Positions 35,860 to 43,606 of a stretch of DNA of 64,000 nucleotides are shown here, piece by piece; positions within the stretch are counted from its first letter, which is position 1, and each line of letters begins with the position of its first letter. A program made the position numbers and the translations under genes. The DNA is from Pseudomonas sp. TTU2014-080ASC (GTDB taxonomy: Bacteria; Pseudomonadota; Gammaproteobacteria; Pseudomonadales; Pseudomonadaceae), in assembly GCF_001446935.1 (NCBI RefSeq), contig NZ_LKKK01000013.1, forward strand, positions 124,001 to 188,000. The letters run 5' to 3'. The notes beneath the pieces are model-generated. The model saw nothing but the letters and a program-made list of their open reading frames with translations, did no database searches and had not been told where the DNA came from.

Positions 35860-36963
35860 TTAGCAGCTAGGGTTCCAGCCTGACTGCTTTAAAGCGTCCA
35901 GCAGCGTTTGCTGATGCAGTGCCGGCACCAGAACACCTCGTTCGGTGTACATATCTTCTCCGGCCACAAGTACGTTGATGATTGCCTCTTCAACCGCCTC
36001 CGCCGCAGCGCTGAACAAGTGAGATATGTGGTCGTTATTCACCATGTTTAGTGGCGTTGTGAACGGCAGGTTCTTGCGTCCGTAATCCGCAGGAGGAAGG
36101 TCCCGGTTACCCGTCGAGAAGGCGAGAAATATGTCTCCGCTGGAGTCTTCAGTGCCGCCTCCCGTGCGGGCGATACCGATGGAGGCGCGCTGCGCCAAGC
36201 GTTTGCACTGATGGGGCAGAAGAGGGGCGTCGGTGGCGATAATCACCACAATTGAGCCCATGCCTGGCGTGCCCTGATCATCAAACGGCGAGGGAATCTC
36301 CAGCAGAAAACGACCCACCGGATAACCATCAACCCGCAGTTCCTGGCGCTTGCCATGGTTGGCCTGAACCAGCACCCCAACGGTCCAGCCGCCGTGTTCT
36401 GCCGGCAATCTGCGTGAGGCAGTGCCAATGCCACCTTTAAACTCGTGGCAAATCATCCCGGTGCCGCCGCCAACCGCGCCTTCGGCAACCGGCCCTGGTG
36501 TTGCAGCATCGAGCGCTTCGCGCACATGTTGCGGGCCGACGTGTTGCCCCCAAATGTCGTTAAGCAAGCCGTCGTAGGTTTCCATCACCACCGGCATGCA
36601 CCAGTACACCGCGGAGTCCATCAGTTTTTCCCGCTCAAGGGCAATCAGCGTGTCTCGCACGATGCCAACGCTGTGTGTGTTGGTGATTGCCAGTGGTGTG
36701 GTCAGTAGGCCCGCCTCACTGATCCACTCAAGGCCGGTGGCATCGCCATTGCCGTTGAGCACGTGATACCCGGCAAAGCAGGGTTGTTGCCGGGCATCAT
36801 CAGGCCGTGGCTGGATGACACTGACACCGGTGCGAACCTGTTTGCCATTGATCTCTGCTTTGATCGTGCTGTGGCCAACCCTCACGCCGGGAACGTCGGT
36901 AATGGCGTTAAATTCGCCGGGAGTCCCCAGCCCTGATGTGATGCCCAACTGACGTGCGCGCAT
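35860..36963 (-). CDS. DmpA/BapA-type P1-family aminopeptidase
   Basis: About 367 residues, an N-terminal nucleophile-type hydrolase that cuts itself into two chains. The likely cleavage site and nucleophile is the Ser in GTPGMGSIVVIIATDAPLL near residue 240. Other family marks are NAITDVPGVRVGHSTI at the start, AVGGGTGMICHEFKGGIGTA, and IARTGGGTEDSSGDIFLAF. Relatives are D-/L-aminopeptidases and beta-peptidases. The ATG at 36963 follows GAGGTGG. Nine bp separate it from the permease gene upstream, so imported peptide-like compounds may be hydrolysed here. Confidence 0.88.
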   Translation of the reverse strand: MRARQLGITSGLGTPGEFNAITDVPGVRVGHSTIKAEINGKQVRTGVSVIQPRPDDARQQPCFAGYHVLNGNGDATGLEWISEAGLLTTPLAITNTHSVGIVRDTLIALEREKLMDSAVYWCMPVVMETYDGLLNDIWGQHVGPQHVREALDAATPGPVAEGAVGGGTGMICHEFKGGIGTASRRLPAEHGGWTVGVLVQANHGKRQELRVDGYPVGRFLLEIPSPFDDQGTPGMGSIVVIIATDAPLLPHQCKRLAQRASIGIARTGGGTEDSSGDIFLAFSTGNRDLPPADYGRKNLPFTTPLNMVNNDHISHLFSAAAEAVEEAIINVLVAGEDMYTERGVLVPALHQQTLLDALKQSGWNPSC

Positions 36964-36972
36964 AACCACCTC

Positions 36973-38337
36973 TTACAGTTTCTGATACGCCGGGCTATAC
37001 CGGCCGCTGGTGTAATAGAAGATGACCGACAGAGCCAGCACTCCGATGATGATCAAGATGTCCCGGGCTGATGCTTCAAGAAGCAAATTCAGCAGCAAAT
37101 AGGCGGAGCCCAGCAGCGCCAGTGCTGCGGGTATTGGCCAGAGTGGCATCTGATAGGGATGGCTGCGGTCACGCAGCAGAACGCGGCTCATCAGAGCACT
37201 CAGTGCCACGATCAGGTAGACCAGAATGATCAGCAGCACGCTGAACGACGTCAGGTCGGCCAGGTTCGAGTTAAAGCTCAGCAATGCTGACGGAATTGCC
37301 AGAAACAGAGTGGCCAGCCACGGCGAGTCCCAACGCGGATGGATGCGGGTGAACAGCTTGTTCATGGAGGGCGTCCACAGCTCATCGCGGCCGCTGCTGA
37401 ACACCACCCGACTGATCTGAATAACGATGGCGACGATGGCGTTGAACACCGACAGGAAGATACCCGCACTGACCAACCGTGACATGGTTTCGTTACTGTG
37501 GCTGGTCAGCAGATAGCCAATCGGATCGGGGCTGCTGATCATGTCGGCGAGGGAAGGGGCACCGATCAGCAGCGCGGTAATGGGCACCAGCTCGATCAGT
37601 ACGACCAGGCCCAGCGACCACAGCACGGCCTTATGAATGCCCTTGCCGCCACACTTCATGTCTTCTGCCAGAAACACAGCCGAACCATAGCCATTGTATG
37701 AGAACAAGCCCACGCCCACCGCGCCGAAAACCAAGGCCCATGGCGCTAGTTGTAAGACGCCGTTATCAACAATTTGAGGTTGAAGCAGAACACTGACGGG
37801 CTGTACCGGATTACCAAAGCCAACGAACACAATCACCAGCAAAGCGGCTACTTCCAACAGCAAGCAGGTACCGGTTATCCAGGCATTGAGTTTGATGTTG
37901 AGCACCCCTAGCGCGTAGCTGCAAATGACGATAACCAATGCCACGGTTTGCGAGTCGAAGCCGGTGCCAAGGGCGTTATTGAGATAGGTTGCTGCTCCCG
38001 TAGCCAAGACAGGTGGGATGAACAGCAGCATGACCAGCACTGTCAGAAAGGTTACGTAGCCCGCTGCGCCACCGAACACACGCTTAGCGTAAACATACTC
38101 ACCGCCCGCACTGTTATGGGCTCGCCCCAGTTCGGCGTAGCAGAGGGCAAACATCAGGGCCAGAGCCGCAGCAATGACAAAGGCCAGGAAAACGCCGCTA
38201 CCGGCTTGCTGGATAGCAAATGGGGCGATGACGAACACGGAGCTGGCGGGGGTGACTGCCGATACAGTAATGGCAACAACGTCAAAAACACTCAGGGTCG
38301 GTTTTAACGCGCCATCAGGCGCAGATGACTCGGTCAT
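36973..38337 (-). CDS. APC-family amino acid permease
   Basis: 454 residues with about 12 membrane segments. The family start VFDVVAITVSAVTPASSVFV and GRAHNSAGGEYVYAKRVFG are visible. It is a cytoplasmic-membrane transporter for an amino acid, amine or related compound. It is the first gene of a two-gene operon with the DmpA-type aminopeptidase, and divergent from a LuxR-type regulator that probably controls it. The substrate cannot be told from sequence. Confidence 0.88.
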   Translation of the reverse strand: MTESSAPDGALKPTLSVFDVVAITVSAVTPASSVFVIAPFAIQQAGSGVFLAFVIAAALALMFALCYAELGRAHNSAGGEYVYAKRVFGGAAGYVTFLTVLVMLLFIPPVLATGAATYLNNALGTGFDSQTVALVIVICSYALGVLNIKLNAWITGTCLLLEVAALLVIVFVGFGNPVQPVSVLLQPQIVDNGVLQLAPWALVFGAVGVGLFSYNGYGSAVFLAEDMKCGGKGIHKAVLWSLGLVVLIELVPITALLIGAPSLADMISSPDPIGYLLTSHSNETMSRLVSAGIFLSVFNAIVAIVIQISRVVFSSGRDELWTPSMNKLFTRIHPRWDSPWLATLFLAIPSALLSFNSNLADLTSFSVLLIILVYLIVALSALMSRVLLRDRSHPYQMPLWPIPAALALLGSAYLLLNLLLEASARDILIIIGVLALSVIFYYTSGRYSPAYQKL

Positions 38338-38448
38338 GTCGCTATCCTCGTAATTGTTTTTGAGGTGAGGCAGGAACGAATGGGGGGAGCAGGGCGAGTA
38401 TTTTTTCTCGCTGTTCCGAATCTATGAGTTGTGCTCGGGGCGGCCAAT

Positions 38449-38459
38449 TCCCCCTTTGG
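38449..38459. promoter_or_regulatory. Candidate operator between permease and LuxR gene
   Basis: The 193-bp divergent gap contains the palindrome CCCC-TTT-GGGG near its middle. Its position suits a site for the LuxR-type regulator. Inference only. Confidence 0.3.
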
Positions 38460-38530
38460 GGTACTCCACTTGACGGTTGGCGCTTTAAAAAACAAACCTA
38501 GTACGGTGATGCACAGAGGGAGCACCATTC

Positions 38531-39325
38531 ATGAGCCTGTTCAGGGAAGTTGGCATGCACGCTGGTTTAGGCCGGACGGTTTCGCAGTTAGGTGCTGAGA
38601 GTTTTTGGAGGCAGTTGATCCTGCTGTTGCAGCAGTGCCTGCCGTTCGATAACGCCCTTGCCATCTTCTACCCGCAGGACGGGGCCCCGCTGGCGCTGGA
38701 AGAGTACGATGCACAACCCAGCAGTGAGCCGGCCTCAATGCTGGTGTACCTCAACGGCTTGTACCTGCTTGATCCGTTCTTCCAGATATGCCGGGAGGGC
38801 TGTGCCAGCGGGGTGTATCGCCTTGAAGAAGTAGCGCCGGATCACTTCCGGCAAAGTGATTACTACCTGAACTACTTTCACGACAATGTGCTGGAAGACG
38901 AAGCCCAGTTCATATTGCAGCTACCGGGCAGCGGAACCCTGTCGCTGTCACTGGGCATGCAGCGAATATTCAGCCCAGAAGAAATTGGCCTGATGACACT
39001 GATGTCATCGTGGGTGCTGCCACTAATGCAGCATCATTGGCAGCAGAGTACGCAGCCTGCACCGAACCAAGATTCAATCGCCAGCCAGATTAGAGATGCC
39101 CTGAGCCACTTTGGCAGTGGTGTGTTATCAGAACGGGAACTTGAAGTGGCCCGGCTGGTGCTGCGAGGGTTTTCATCCAAAGCGATGGCAGAGCGGCTGA
39201 ATATTTCGCCGGATACGATCAAGGTTCACCGGCGGCACCTGTACGCAAAGCTGGATATATCGTCACAGTCCGAATTGTTCTCGTTGTTTATCCAGTCGTT
39301 GGGGCATGATCCGGAAAACCCGTAA
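38531..39325 (+). CDS. LuxR-family transcriptional regulator
   Basis: 264 residues: a variable N-terminal sensing part (about 1-190), then a LuxR helix-turn-helix at the C-terminus (LSERELEVARLVLRGFSSKA then MAERLNISPDTIKVHRRHLY). It lacks a receiver domain and does not look like an acyl-homoserine-lactone receptor. The start follows GAGGGAGCACC. It is divergent from the permease/aminopeptidase operon and probably regulates it. Confidence 0.88.
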   Translation: MSLFREVGMHAGLGRTVSQLGAESFWRQLILLLQQCLPFDNALAIFYPQDGAPLALEEYDAQPSSEPASMLVYLNGLYLLDPFFQICREGCASGVYRLEEVAPDHFRQSDYYLNYFHDNVLEDEAQFILQLPGSGTLSLSLGMQRIFSPEEIGLMTLMSSWVLPLMQHHWQQSTQPAPNQDSIASQIRDALSHFGSGVLSERELEVARLVLRGFSSKAMAERLNISPDTIKVHRRHLYAKLDISSQSELFSLFIQSLGHDPENP

Positions 39326-39367
39326 AAAGAAGAACAAAAAGCTCTTCCCAGGTGCCCATTACCTCTT

Positions 39368-39523
39368 ATGCAGAAGGGCGGTAACATCCTCACTCTGCAA
39401 AAAATTCTCGGTCACTCAAGTCTTGCAATGACCATGCGCTATGCGCACTTAGCTCCTGATCACTTAGTGGAGGCGGTGAGGCTGAGTCCGTTAAGTGGGG
39501 CGCAATGGATAAGCGCTTGCTGA
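39368..39523 (+). pseudogene. 3' remnant of a tyrosine recombinase (integrase)
   Basis: A 51-codon stretch encodes GGNILTLQKILGHSSLAMTM then RYAHLAPDHLVEAVRLSPL and a stop. This is the conserved C-terminal box of phage-type integrases, with the LGHSS and the catalytic Tyr of RYAHL. The rest of the gene is absent: upstream sequence runs straight into the end of the LuxR gene. It marks an older integration event just outside the present island. Confidence 0.85.
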
Positions 39524-40124
39524 ATCGTGGTTTCGGTTTGGGGTTTATACCGATTGCATTGTAGCGTTTAGGTGAAGAAAACAGGTTGTAGACACCGGAG
39601 GTTAGGCAGAAGTTTGGCTCTGCATCTTGATCGAGATCCATCCAGATGGAGGCGGTGCGGTCTTGGTATTTTGAGGCGTGGTTGGAGAAAAATGTCCAAG
39701 TCTCGTCCTGTTTTCTTTGGTGAACGAGCAGTTGGTCTTCAAGTTTGAACTTTTCTAAGGCCTTTGCGCTGAACAGGATGACAGACTTATAGGCCCTACG
39801 GGCGGATTCATTTATGAAGCTATTGAGCAGAATAAGATCTAGTTTTGGTGCAAGCATTATTGCTAAGCGCTTCTTCCGGTGAATGGCGTCAAAGTGAAGC
39901 CCTTGTTCATCCACTTCAACTTCCCATTCGCCCCCCTCATGTAAATAGCTAAGCCAGCGATATTGCCAGGAACTTGTAGCCTTATTGTAACTGCAGGCGC
40001 GTTTGGGTTTATGGCTCCAATGCCACTCGTTAATTTCACCCTGCCTGGCTGTCAATTGGCAGTAGCCTTTTTCTTCTTTGGTAGAGGGTATGCGTCTTCC
40101 GTCAGAGCTACGTGCTAGATACAT
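39390..40124 (-). CDS. CoiA-like N-terminal domain protein, C-terminus antisense to integrase remnant
   Basis: A 244-residue frame. The first part (RRIPSTKEEKGYCQLTARQG, HWSHKPKRAC, SWQYRWLSYLHEGGEWEVEV, HRKKRLAIMLAP) has the look of competence-protein CoiA-like nucleases found in mobile elements. About the last 45 codons run antisense through the integrase remnant, so the original C-terminus was probably lost and replaced at an insertion junction. It may be a truncated gene. No ribosome site is obvious before the ATG. Confidence 0.5.
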   Translation of the reverse strand: MYLARSSDGRRIPSTKEEKGYCQLTARQGEINEWHWSHKPKRACSYNKATSSWQYRWLSYLHEGGEWEVEVDEQGLHFDAIHRKKRLAIMLAPKLDLILLNSFINESARRAYKSVILFSAKALEKFKLEDQLLVHQRKQDETWTFFSNHASKYQDRTASIWMDLDQDAEPNFCLTSGVYNLFSSPKRYNAIGINPKPKPRFSKRLSIAPHLTDSASPPPLSDQELSAHSAWSLQDLSDREFFAE

Positions 40125-40213
40125 GGTGAGTACCCAATTGCTGATCCGTTGGATTAGAGCAATCTAGCATTGTGATAGCGCTACTGTGACACTTTTGGGA
40201 CAGTTGCTGACCC

Positions 40214-40254
40214 TGGAAAGCAAAAACCCTTGAATATCTCTAGGATAATCAAGG
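40214..40254 (-). terminator. Terminator beside the left island edge
   Basis: Minus-strand stem AAACCCTTGA / TCAAGGGTTT followed by TTGC. It stands in the same orientation and distance to the left att-like sequence as the tmRNA terminator does at the right edge, as if a copy of an RNA-gene 3' end was left here. Confidence 0.6.
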
Positions 40255-40266
40255 GTTTAGGCTGTT

Positions 40267-40296
40267 TTGATTTGGTGGGCCGGGGTAATCTGAAAC
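40267..40296. other. Left attachment-like site of the island (imperfect attL)
   Basis: TTGATTTGGTGG-GCCGGGG-TAATCTGAAAC matches the right-edge RNA-gene end (63970-64000) at 27 of 31 positions with one gap. It is followed by two TTGGAATAC copies, which also occur in front of the integrase. It is diverged rather than identical, so the island may be old or the site may belong to an earlier element. Confidence 0.5.
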
Positions 40297-40442
40297 GATT
40301 CATTATCTGTATGAAAATAAAGGGAAATTATCGGTTAAGAATTTCATTGGAATACTTTTTGGAATACCGGTCGACTGGATTTGACCTCAGAATGCGATTG
40401 CTTTCCTTGTGGCGATCCCATGATCTCTGCGGGAGATGGTAA
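40297..40442. other. Left island edge, no gene
   Basis: Holds TTGGAATAC (40347-40355) and TTGGAATACC (40359-40368), matching the repeats near the integrase start; likely integrase arm sites. No convincing gene is seen from 40125 to 40442. Confidence 0.5.
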
Positions 40443-41294
40443 TCATTTATCACTGAGGTAAACGCCAGCGTCTGCCTCCATCTTCACTAGGCGCTCAATG
40501 ATTTGAGCTCGCTTCAGGCCGTGCTTCTTCGCTAGCTCATCCAGCTGGGTGATAACTGATTTCGAAAGCATCACATTGACTTGTTTTTTGTCGGCAGTGC
40601 GCTCATCGAATTGCTTGCGGTTCCATCGCCTCTTGATTTCTCGAATCATGACCGCCCGTTCGCTGCGGCTTATATCTTCATGGTCGAAGAAGATCAGCAG
40701 CTCTTGGTAGTTGCTGATAGGAGTCTGTAATGAACGTGGCCTCAGGTAATTCCTCTCAAGCCATTCCCAGGCACAAACGCACCGTTTAGTGCTCTCTTTT
40801 TTGTCGGCAAACCACTCGAACTCGCTGTCTTTGGATATATGTCTGAGCCAGTCATCACGTAGTTCTTCGACCTCGTTTGCTTTATCTGCAACATCCTTAT
40901 CCCAATGATCAATCATTGCGATTAGTCGATCTCTGCCAGTGAGATGTACTAAGCGTCTGGATAAATGACGCCCCGTCATCTTCCGAATCTTGGGGCGTAG
41001 CCACTCATGCTGGCGTGCATCGTAGCCAATCCAGTGCAGATAGATCTCTGGCAATAAGAGACGGGCTCTTTCTGAAGGAATTGAGTCAATTAAAGATCTT
41101 TCTGGCTTTAAAAACCAAGCGATCTCACTACGCATAGTTTCGCTGTTGCAGCTTTCGTAAGGCAGCTTGGCATCATGGTCGTAGTTGAGGTGCAGCCACA
41201 ACCAGATGTCATGGCGGTTGTTTTGATGCGGCTCATTGAGCAACTCACTCAACTTATCTGTGTTTTTTGTTATGTCAGAAAATGTTATTCCCAT
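40443..41294 (-). CDS. Hypothetical protein with C-terminal ribbon-helix-helix-like segment
   Basis: 283 residues, not recognised as a known family. The first 200 residues are rich in charged and aromatic residues (WLHLNYDHDAKLPYE, WFLKPERSLIDSIPSERARL). The end, KQVNVMLSKSVITQLDELAK then KHGLKRAQIIERLV, looks like an Arc/MetJ-type ribbon-helix-helix, so DNA binding is possible. No clear ribosome site. Palindromic TTCTAG words lie just upstream. It is the first gene inside the left edge of the island. Confidence 0.65.
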   Translation of the reverse strand: MGITFSDITKNTDKLSELLNEPHQNNRHDIWLWLHLNYDHDAKLPYESCNSETMRSEIAWFLKPERSLIDSIPSERARLLLPEIYLHWIGYDARQHEWLRPKIRKMTGRHLSRRLVHLTGRDRLIAMIDHWDKDVADKANEVEELRDDWLRHISKDSEFEWFADKKESTKRCVCAWEWLERNYLRPRSLQTPISNYQELLIFFDHEDISRSERAVMIREIKRRWNRKQFDERTADKKQVNVMLSKSVITQLDELAKKHGLKRAQIIERLVKMEADAGVYLSDK

Positions 41295-41754
41295 TTGTTT
41301 ATATTCTTTTATGTGATTAGCAGGGTGCCGTTTATCGTCGATTCTAGATATGTTCTAGTATAGTTATATGTAACATCTATTGCTGATCTATAAGCATTCT
41401 AGAATGATTCTATTACCTAAATATATCCAAAATTTCCCAGTTTTACTGGGTGTTAAGCGGTTTTATGTGGTTCGTGGCGTATTTGTATTGAAAGTATTAA
41501 GCCATGAGCTCTTGTGCTTCGAATCTGAGTGGACGTTTTTTTGCATTCATTTTGGGTGCAGTGAGGGCTGACAAATTAACTTTTGGTGTCCAGGTGGGAG
41601 AGCCGCAATCCTTTATTGGAAAGGTGACGAGGCCTTTTCGTAAGAAGCAGCTGGCGGGGGAAAGTGCTTCGTGCTGGCTAGGCAAGAGTGGCTGTTTTTT
41701 CATATTTTTTTACATATCCCACCAATCCTCTGAGCCATACAGAGGAGCCAGCTC
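41295..41754. other. 460-bp AT-rich stretch with TTCTAG repeats
   Basis: Contains TTCTAG at 41342-41347 and 41353-41358 and the 12-bp palindrome CATTCTAGAATG at 41395-41406, a likely operator cluster between divergent island genes. Overlapping frames at about 41497-41764 on both strands have no ribosome site or recognisable product, and I do not call them genes. Confidence 0.45.
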
Positions 41755-41982
41755 ATGCGCCTAATTCGTTTACCTGAAGTCATCAACTTGACCGGTCTTT
41801 CGCGGTCCAGCATTTACAAATACATTTCTGAAAAGACCTTTCCACAATCGGTATCCCTGGGGGAGCGAGCTTGTGCGTGGGTCGAAAGCGAAGTCCAAGA
41901 ATGGGTCTTGGCGAGGATTGCTGAGCGAGATCAGGCTTTGGGAGCTGCAGCCTGTAATGCGCTATTAAAAGAGGTCAGCTGA
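41755..41982 (+). CDS. AlpA-family phage/island transcriptional regulator
   Basis: 75 residues. The AlpA pattern is clear: MRLIRLPEVINLTGLSRSSI then YKYISEKTFPQSVSLGERAC and WVESEVQEWV, an excisionase-like winged helix. The ATG follows AGAGGAG. In E. coli, AlpA activates the integrase/excision functions of the CP4-57 element; this island has the same kind of integrase, so control of excision is plausible. A good terminator follows. Confidence 0.92.
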   Translation: MRLIRLPEVINLTGLSRSSIYKYISEKTFPQSVSLGERACAWVESEVQEWVLARIAERDQALGAAACNALLKEVS

Positions 41983-41988
41983 CACAAA

Positions 41989-42018
41989 GAACGCCATGCC
42001 GTATCTAAGGGCATGGCG
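41989..42018 (+). terminator. Terminator after the AlpA-like gene
   Basis: Stem AACGCCATGCC / GGCATGGCGTT with a short loop, followed by TTAT, directly after the gene. Confidence 0.85.
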
Positions 42019-42336
42019 TTTTATGCCGCTTGATGAAGATGAGCTGGTGGCCTAACTCTGTTATGCGCTGTGACTGTTAAACCCTTTATGAGTTAAGGCA
42101 ATGATGCTCCGCATTGCCTTAGTTTACAAAGCCATGTCAGTTCGCTTGATGCTGCATCTATTGATATAGCTAATAGCTAATAGCTAACACCTATCAATCA
42201 ATCCAATACACAAGGTAAATGGCTAACAGGATACCCCTCTGTATCCTGGCAAAATATCGTGATCAGGTTACAGCAGTAGGGCACACCTACTGCGTCTACA
42301 GCCTCAGATTAAAAAAATACATAACAGCTGCTTGGT
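42019..42336. other. Non-coding stretch with three tandem TAGCTAA repeats
   Basis: Three perfect tandem copies of TAGCTAA lie at 42167-42187, with a related GGCTAAC downstream. Placed just before a YagK/YfjJ-type (inovirus Gp2-like) gene, they could be iterons of a replication origin or regulator sites. No gene is seen. Confidence 0.4.
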
Positions 42337-43308
42337 ATGCGTACACATAACCGAGCACTGATCATGACAACATTTCTAAGCACGACTTACTTAAACCAGT
42401 CTGATGTGGCCTTACAGGTTGAATCCTTGGTTGAGGCTATCTGCGGATGCGATAGCCCAGCCTTTCGTATCAAGGGTAGAACCCAAAGTATCGCATCCAC
42501 GCGGCTATCACGCTATTTCAAGCACATTCAGCAAATGGTGGATTTGGTGATGGCTGATGCTGACTACAGCTTTAGTGAGCACTTAGAGGCGTTTAGGGAC
42601 GCTTGCCATGATATTGGTTTGGAATCAGGCGCTGATGGCCCGGTTTGCTTAAACGATGCTGGTACAGCTTACCTAGATCATCACAGCAGCATGAACCTGC
42701 TGGTCGATCAGATCAGGCGTGTAGTGAATAAGCGTCGCTATAAGCGCACTGCAATCGAAAGGCGCTCGCTGGCGCGTAAGCAAGCGCTAAGGGCTGCTGA
42801 ATACGTCAACGCCATTACCGATCGCTATTCACGCACTACGGTTGTACGGATGGATTACCACTACAAAACCGAAGCTCAAGGCCGCTTACGGATAGAGCAT
42901 GTGTTTGAAGACCTAGACCTGCTAATCAGTGAGCATCGACGTAACCCAATCTTTGATCACCTAATCGGCTACATCTACGCCGTAGAGCAAGGTGATAGGG
43001 CTGATGGCAGTGGCTATCACATACACGCTTTGTACCTATTTAACGGCAATCAGGTATGCCGGGATGTCTTTAAGGCGCAGCAGCTAGGTCAACTGTGGCA
43101 AGACATCACCCAACGCCAAGGGCGCAGCCACAGCAGCAACTTTGATAAAGAAGGCTTTGCTGAGGATTGCGGGATTGGGCGGCTAGAGCGTTCTGATAGG
43201 TGCGCTCGGGAGGTTTTGCAGAAGGTAGCTAGGTATCTGGTCAAGAATGGGCAGCATCTGCGCTTAAAGCCGGCACGGGCAAAAGCGCTTAGGATTGGAC
43301 GATTCTAA
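42337..43308 (+). CDS. YagK/YfjJ domain protein, inovirus Gp2-like
   Basis: 323 residues (or 314 from the ATG at 42364). The C-terminal half resembles the YagK/YfjJ domain of satellite-phage and island proteins related to inovirus Gp2: LRIEHVFEDLDLLISEHRRN, DHLIGYIYAVEQGDRADGSG and the histidine pair in YHIHALYLFNG, which looks like the HUH-type metal site of replication initiators. A role in replication of the excised island is possible. It follows the AlpA-like gene, a common pairing in P4-like elements. Confidence 0.78.
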   Translation: MRTHNRALIMTTFLSTTYLNQSDVALQVESLVEAICGCDSPAFRIKGRTQSIASTRLSRYFKHIQQMVDLVMADADYSFSEHLEAFRDACHDIGLESGADGPVCLNDAGTAYLDHHSSMNLLVDQIRRVVNKRRYKRTAIERRSLARKQALRAAEYVNAITDRYSRTTVVRMDYHYKTEAQGRLRIEHVFEDLDLLISEHRRNPIFDHLIGYIYAVEQGDRADGSGYHIHALYLFNGNQVCRDVFKAQQLGQLWQDITQRQGRSHSSNFDKEGFAEDCGIGRLERSDRCAREVLQKVARYLVKNGQHLRLKPARAKALRIGRF

Positions 43309-43408
43309 TGCAGGGACGGTTGGTAAAAGTTCGTCGCCAAAATGCATAGATACCGGATTGGACGGGTTGGGTAGGGTACGAATTTCTTAAACCCAGTAGG
43401 AGAAAGTC

Positions 43409-43558
43409 ATGTCCAAGCCAACCAGCAATCAACAGCGCCAGCAGCACAATCATCGCTCAGATGCGTTGAACAATAACCGTGGCACGTCGGGCACAAACCC
43501 AACAAACGCGCATGTGCACGGTAATCGAGGTAAGCAGCTTAACCCTAATCAACGCTAG
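43409..43558 (+). CDS. Small N/Q/H-rich protein, 49 residues
   Basis: A frame missed by length cut-offs: ATG 43409 after GGAGAAAGTC, reading MSKPTSNQQRQQHNHRSDAL, then NNNRGTSGTNPTNAHVHGNR and GKQLNPNQR. It is strongly polar and probably disordered, with no known family. A strong hairpin follows at once, so it looks like a compact gene of its own between the YagK/YfjJ gene and the 523-residue protein. Confidence 0.65.
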   Translation: MSKPTSNQQRQQHNHRSDALNNNRGTSGTNPTNAHVHGNRGKQLNPNQR

Positions 43559-43567
43559 GAGTGCGTG

Positions 43568-43595
43568 CCCCCGGCCAGAAAAGGCCGGGGGTGTT
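43568..43595 (+). terminator. Hairpin terminator after the small N/Q-rich gene
   Basis: Perfect 9-bp stem CCCCCGGCC / GGCCGGGGG with a 6-base loop, followed by TGTT. It lies only 15 bp before the next gene start. Confidence 0.75.
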
Positions 43596-43606
43596 AAGGA
43601 TTTGAA

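Noticed and set aside
41497..41764. Overlapping frames on both strands before the AlpA-like gene (68 and 86 codons)
   Set aside because: Neither has a ribosome site or recognisable product, and they overlap each other almost fully.
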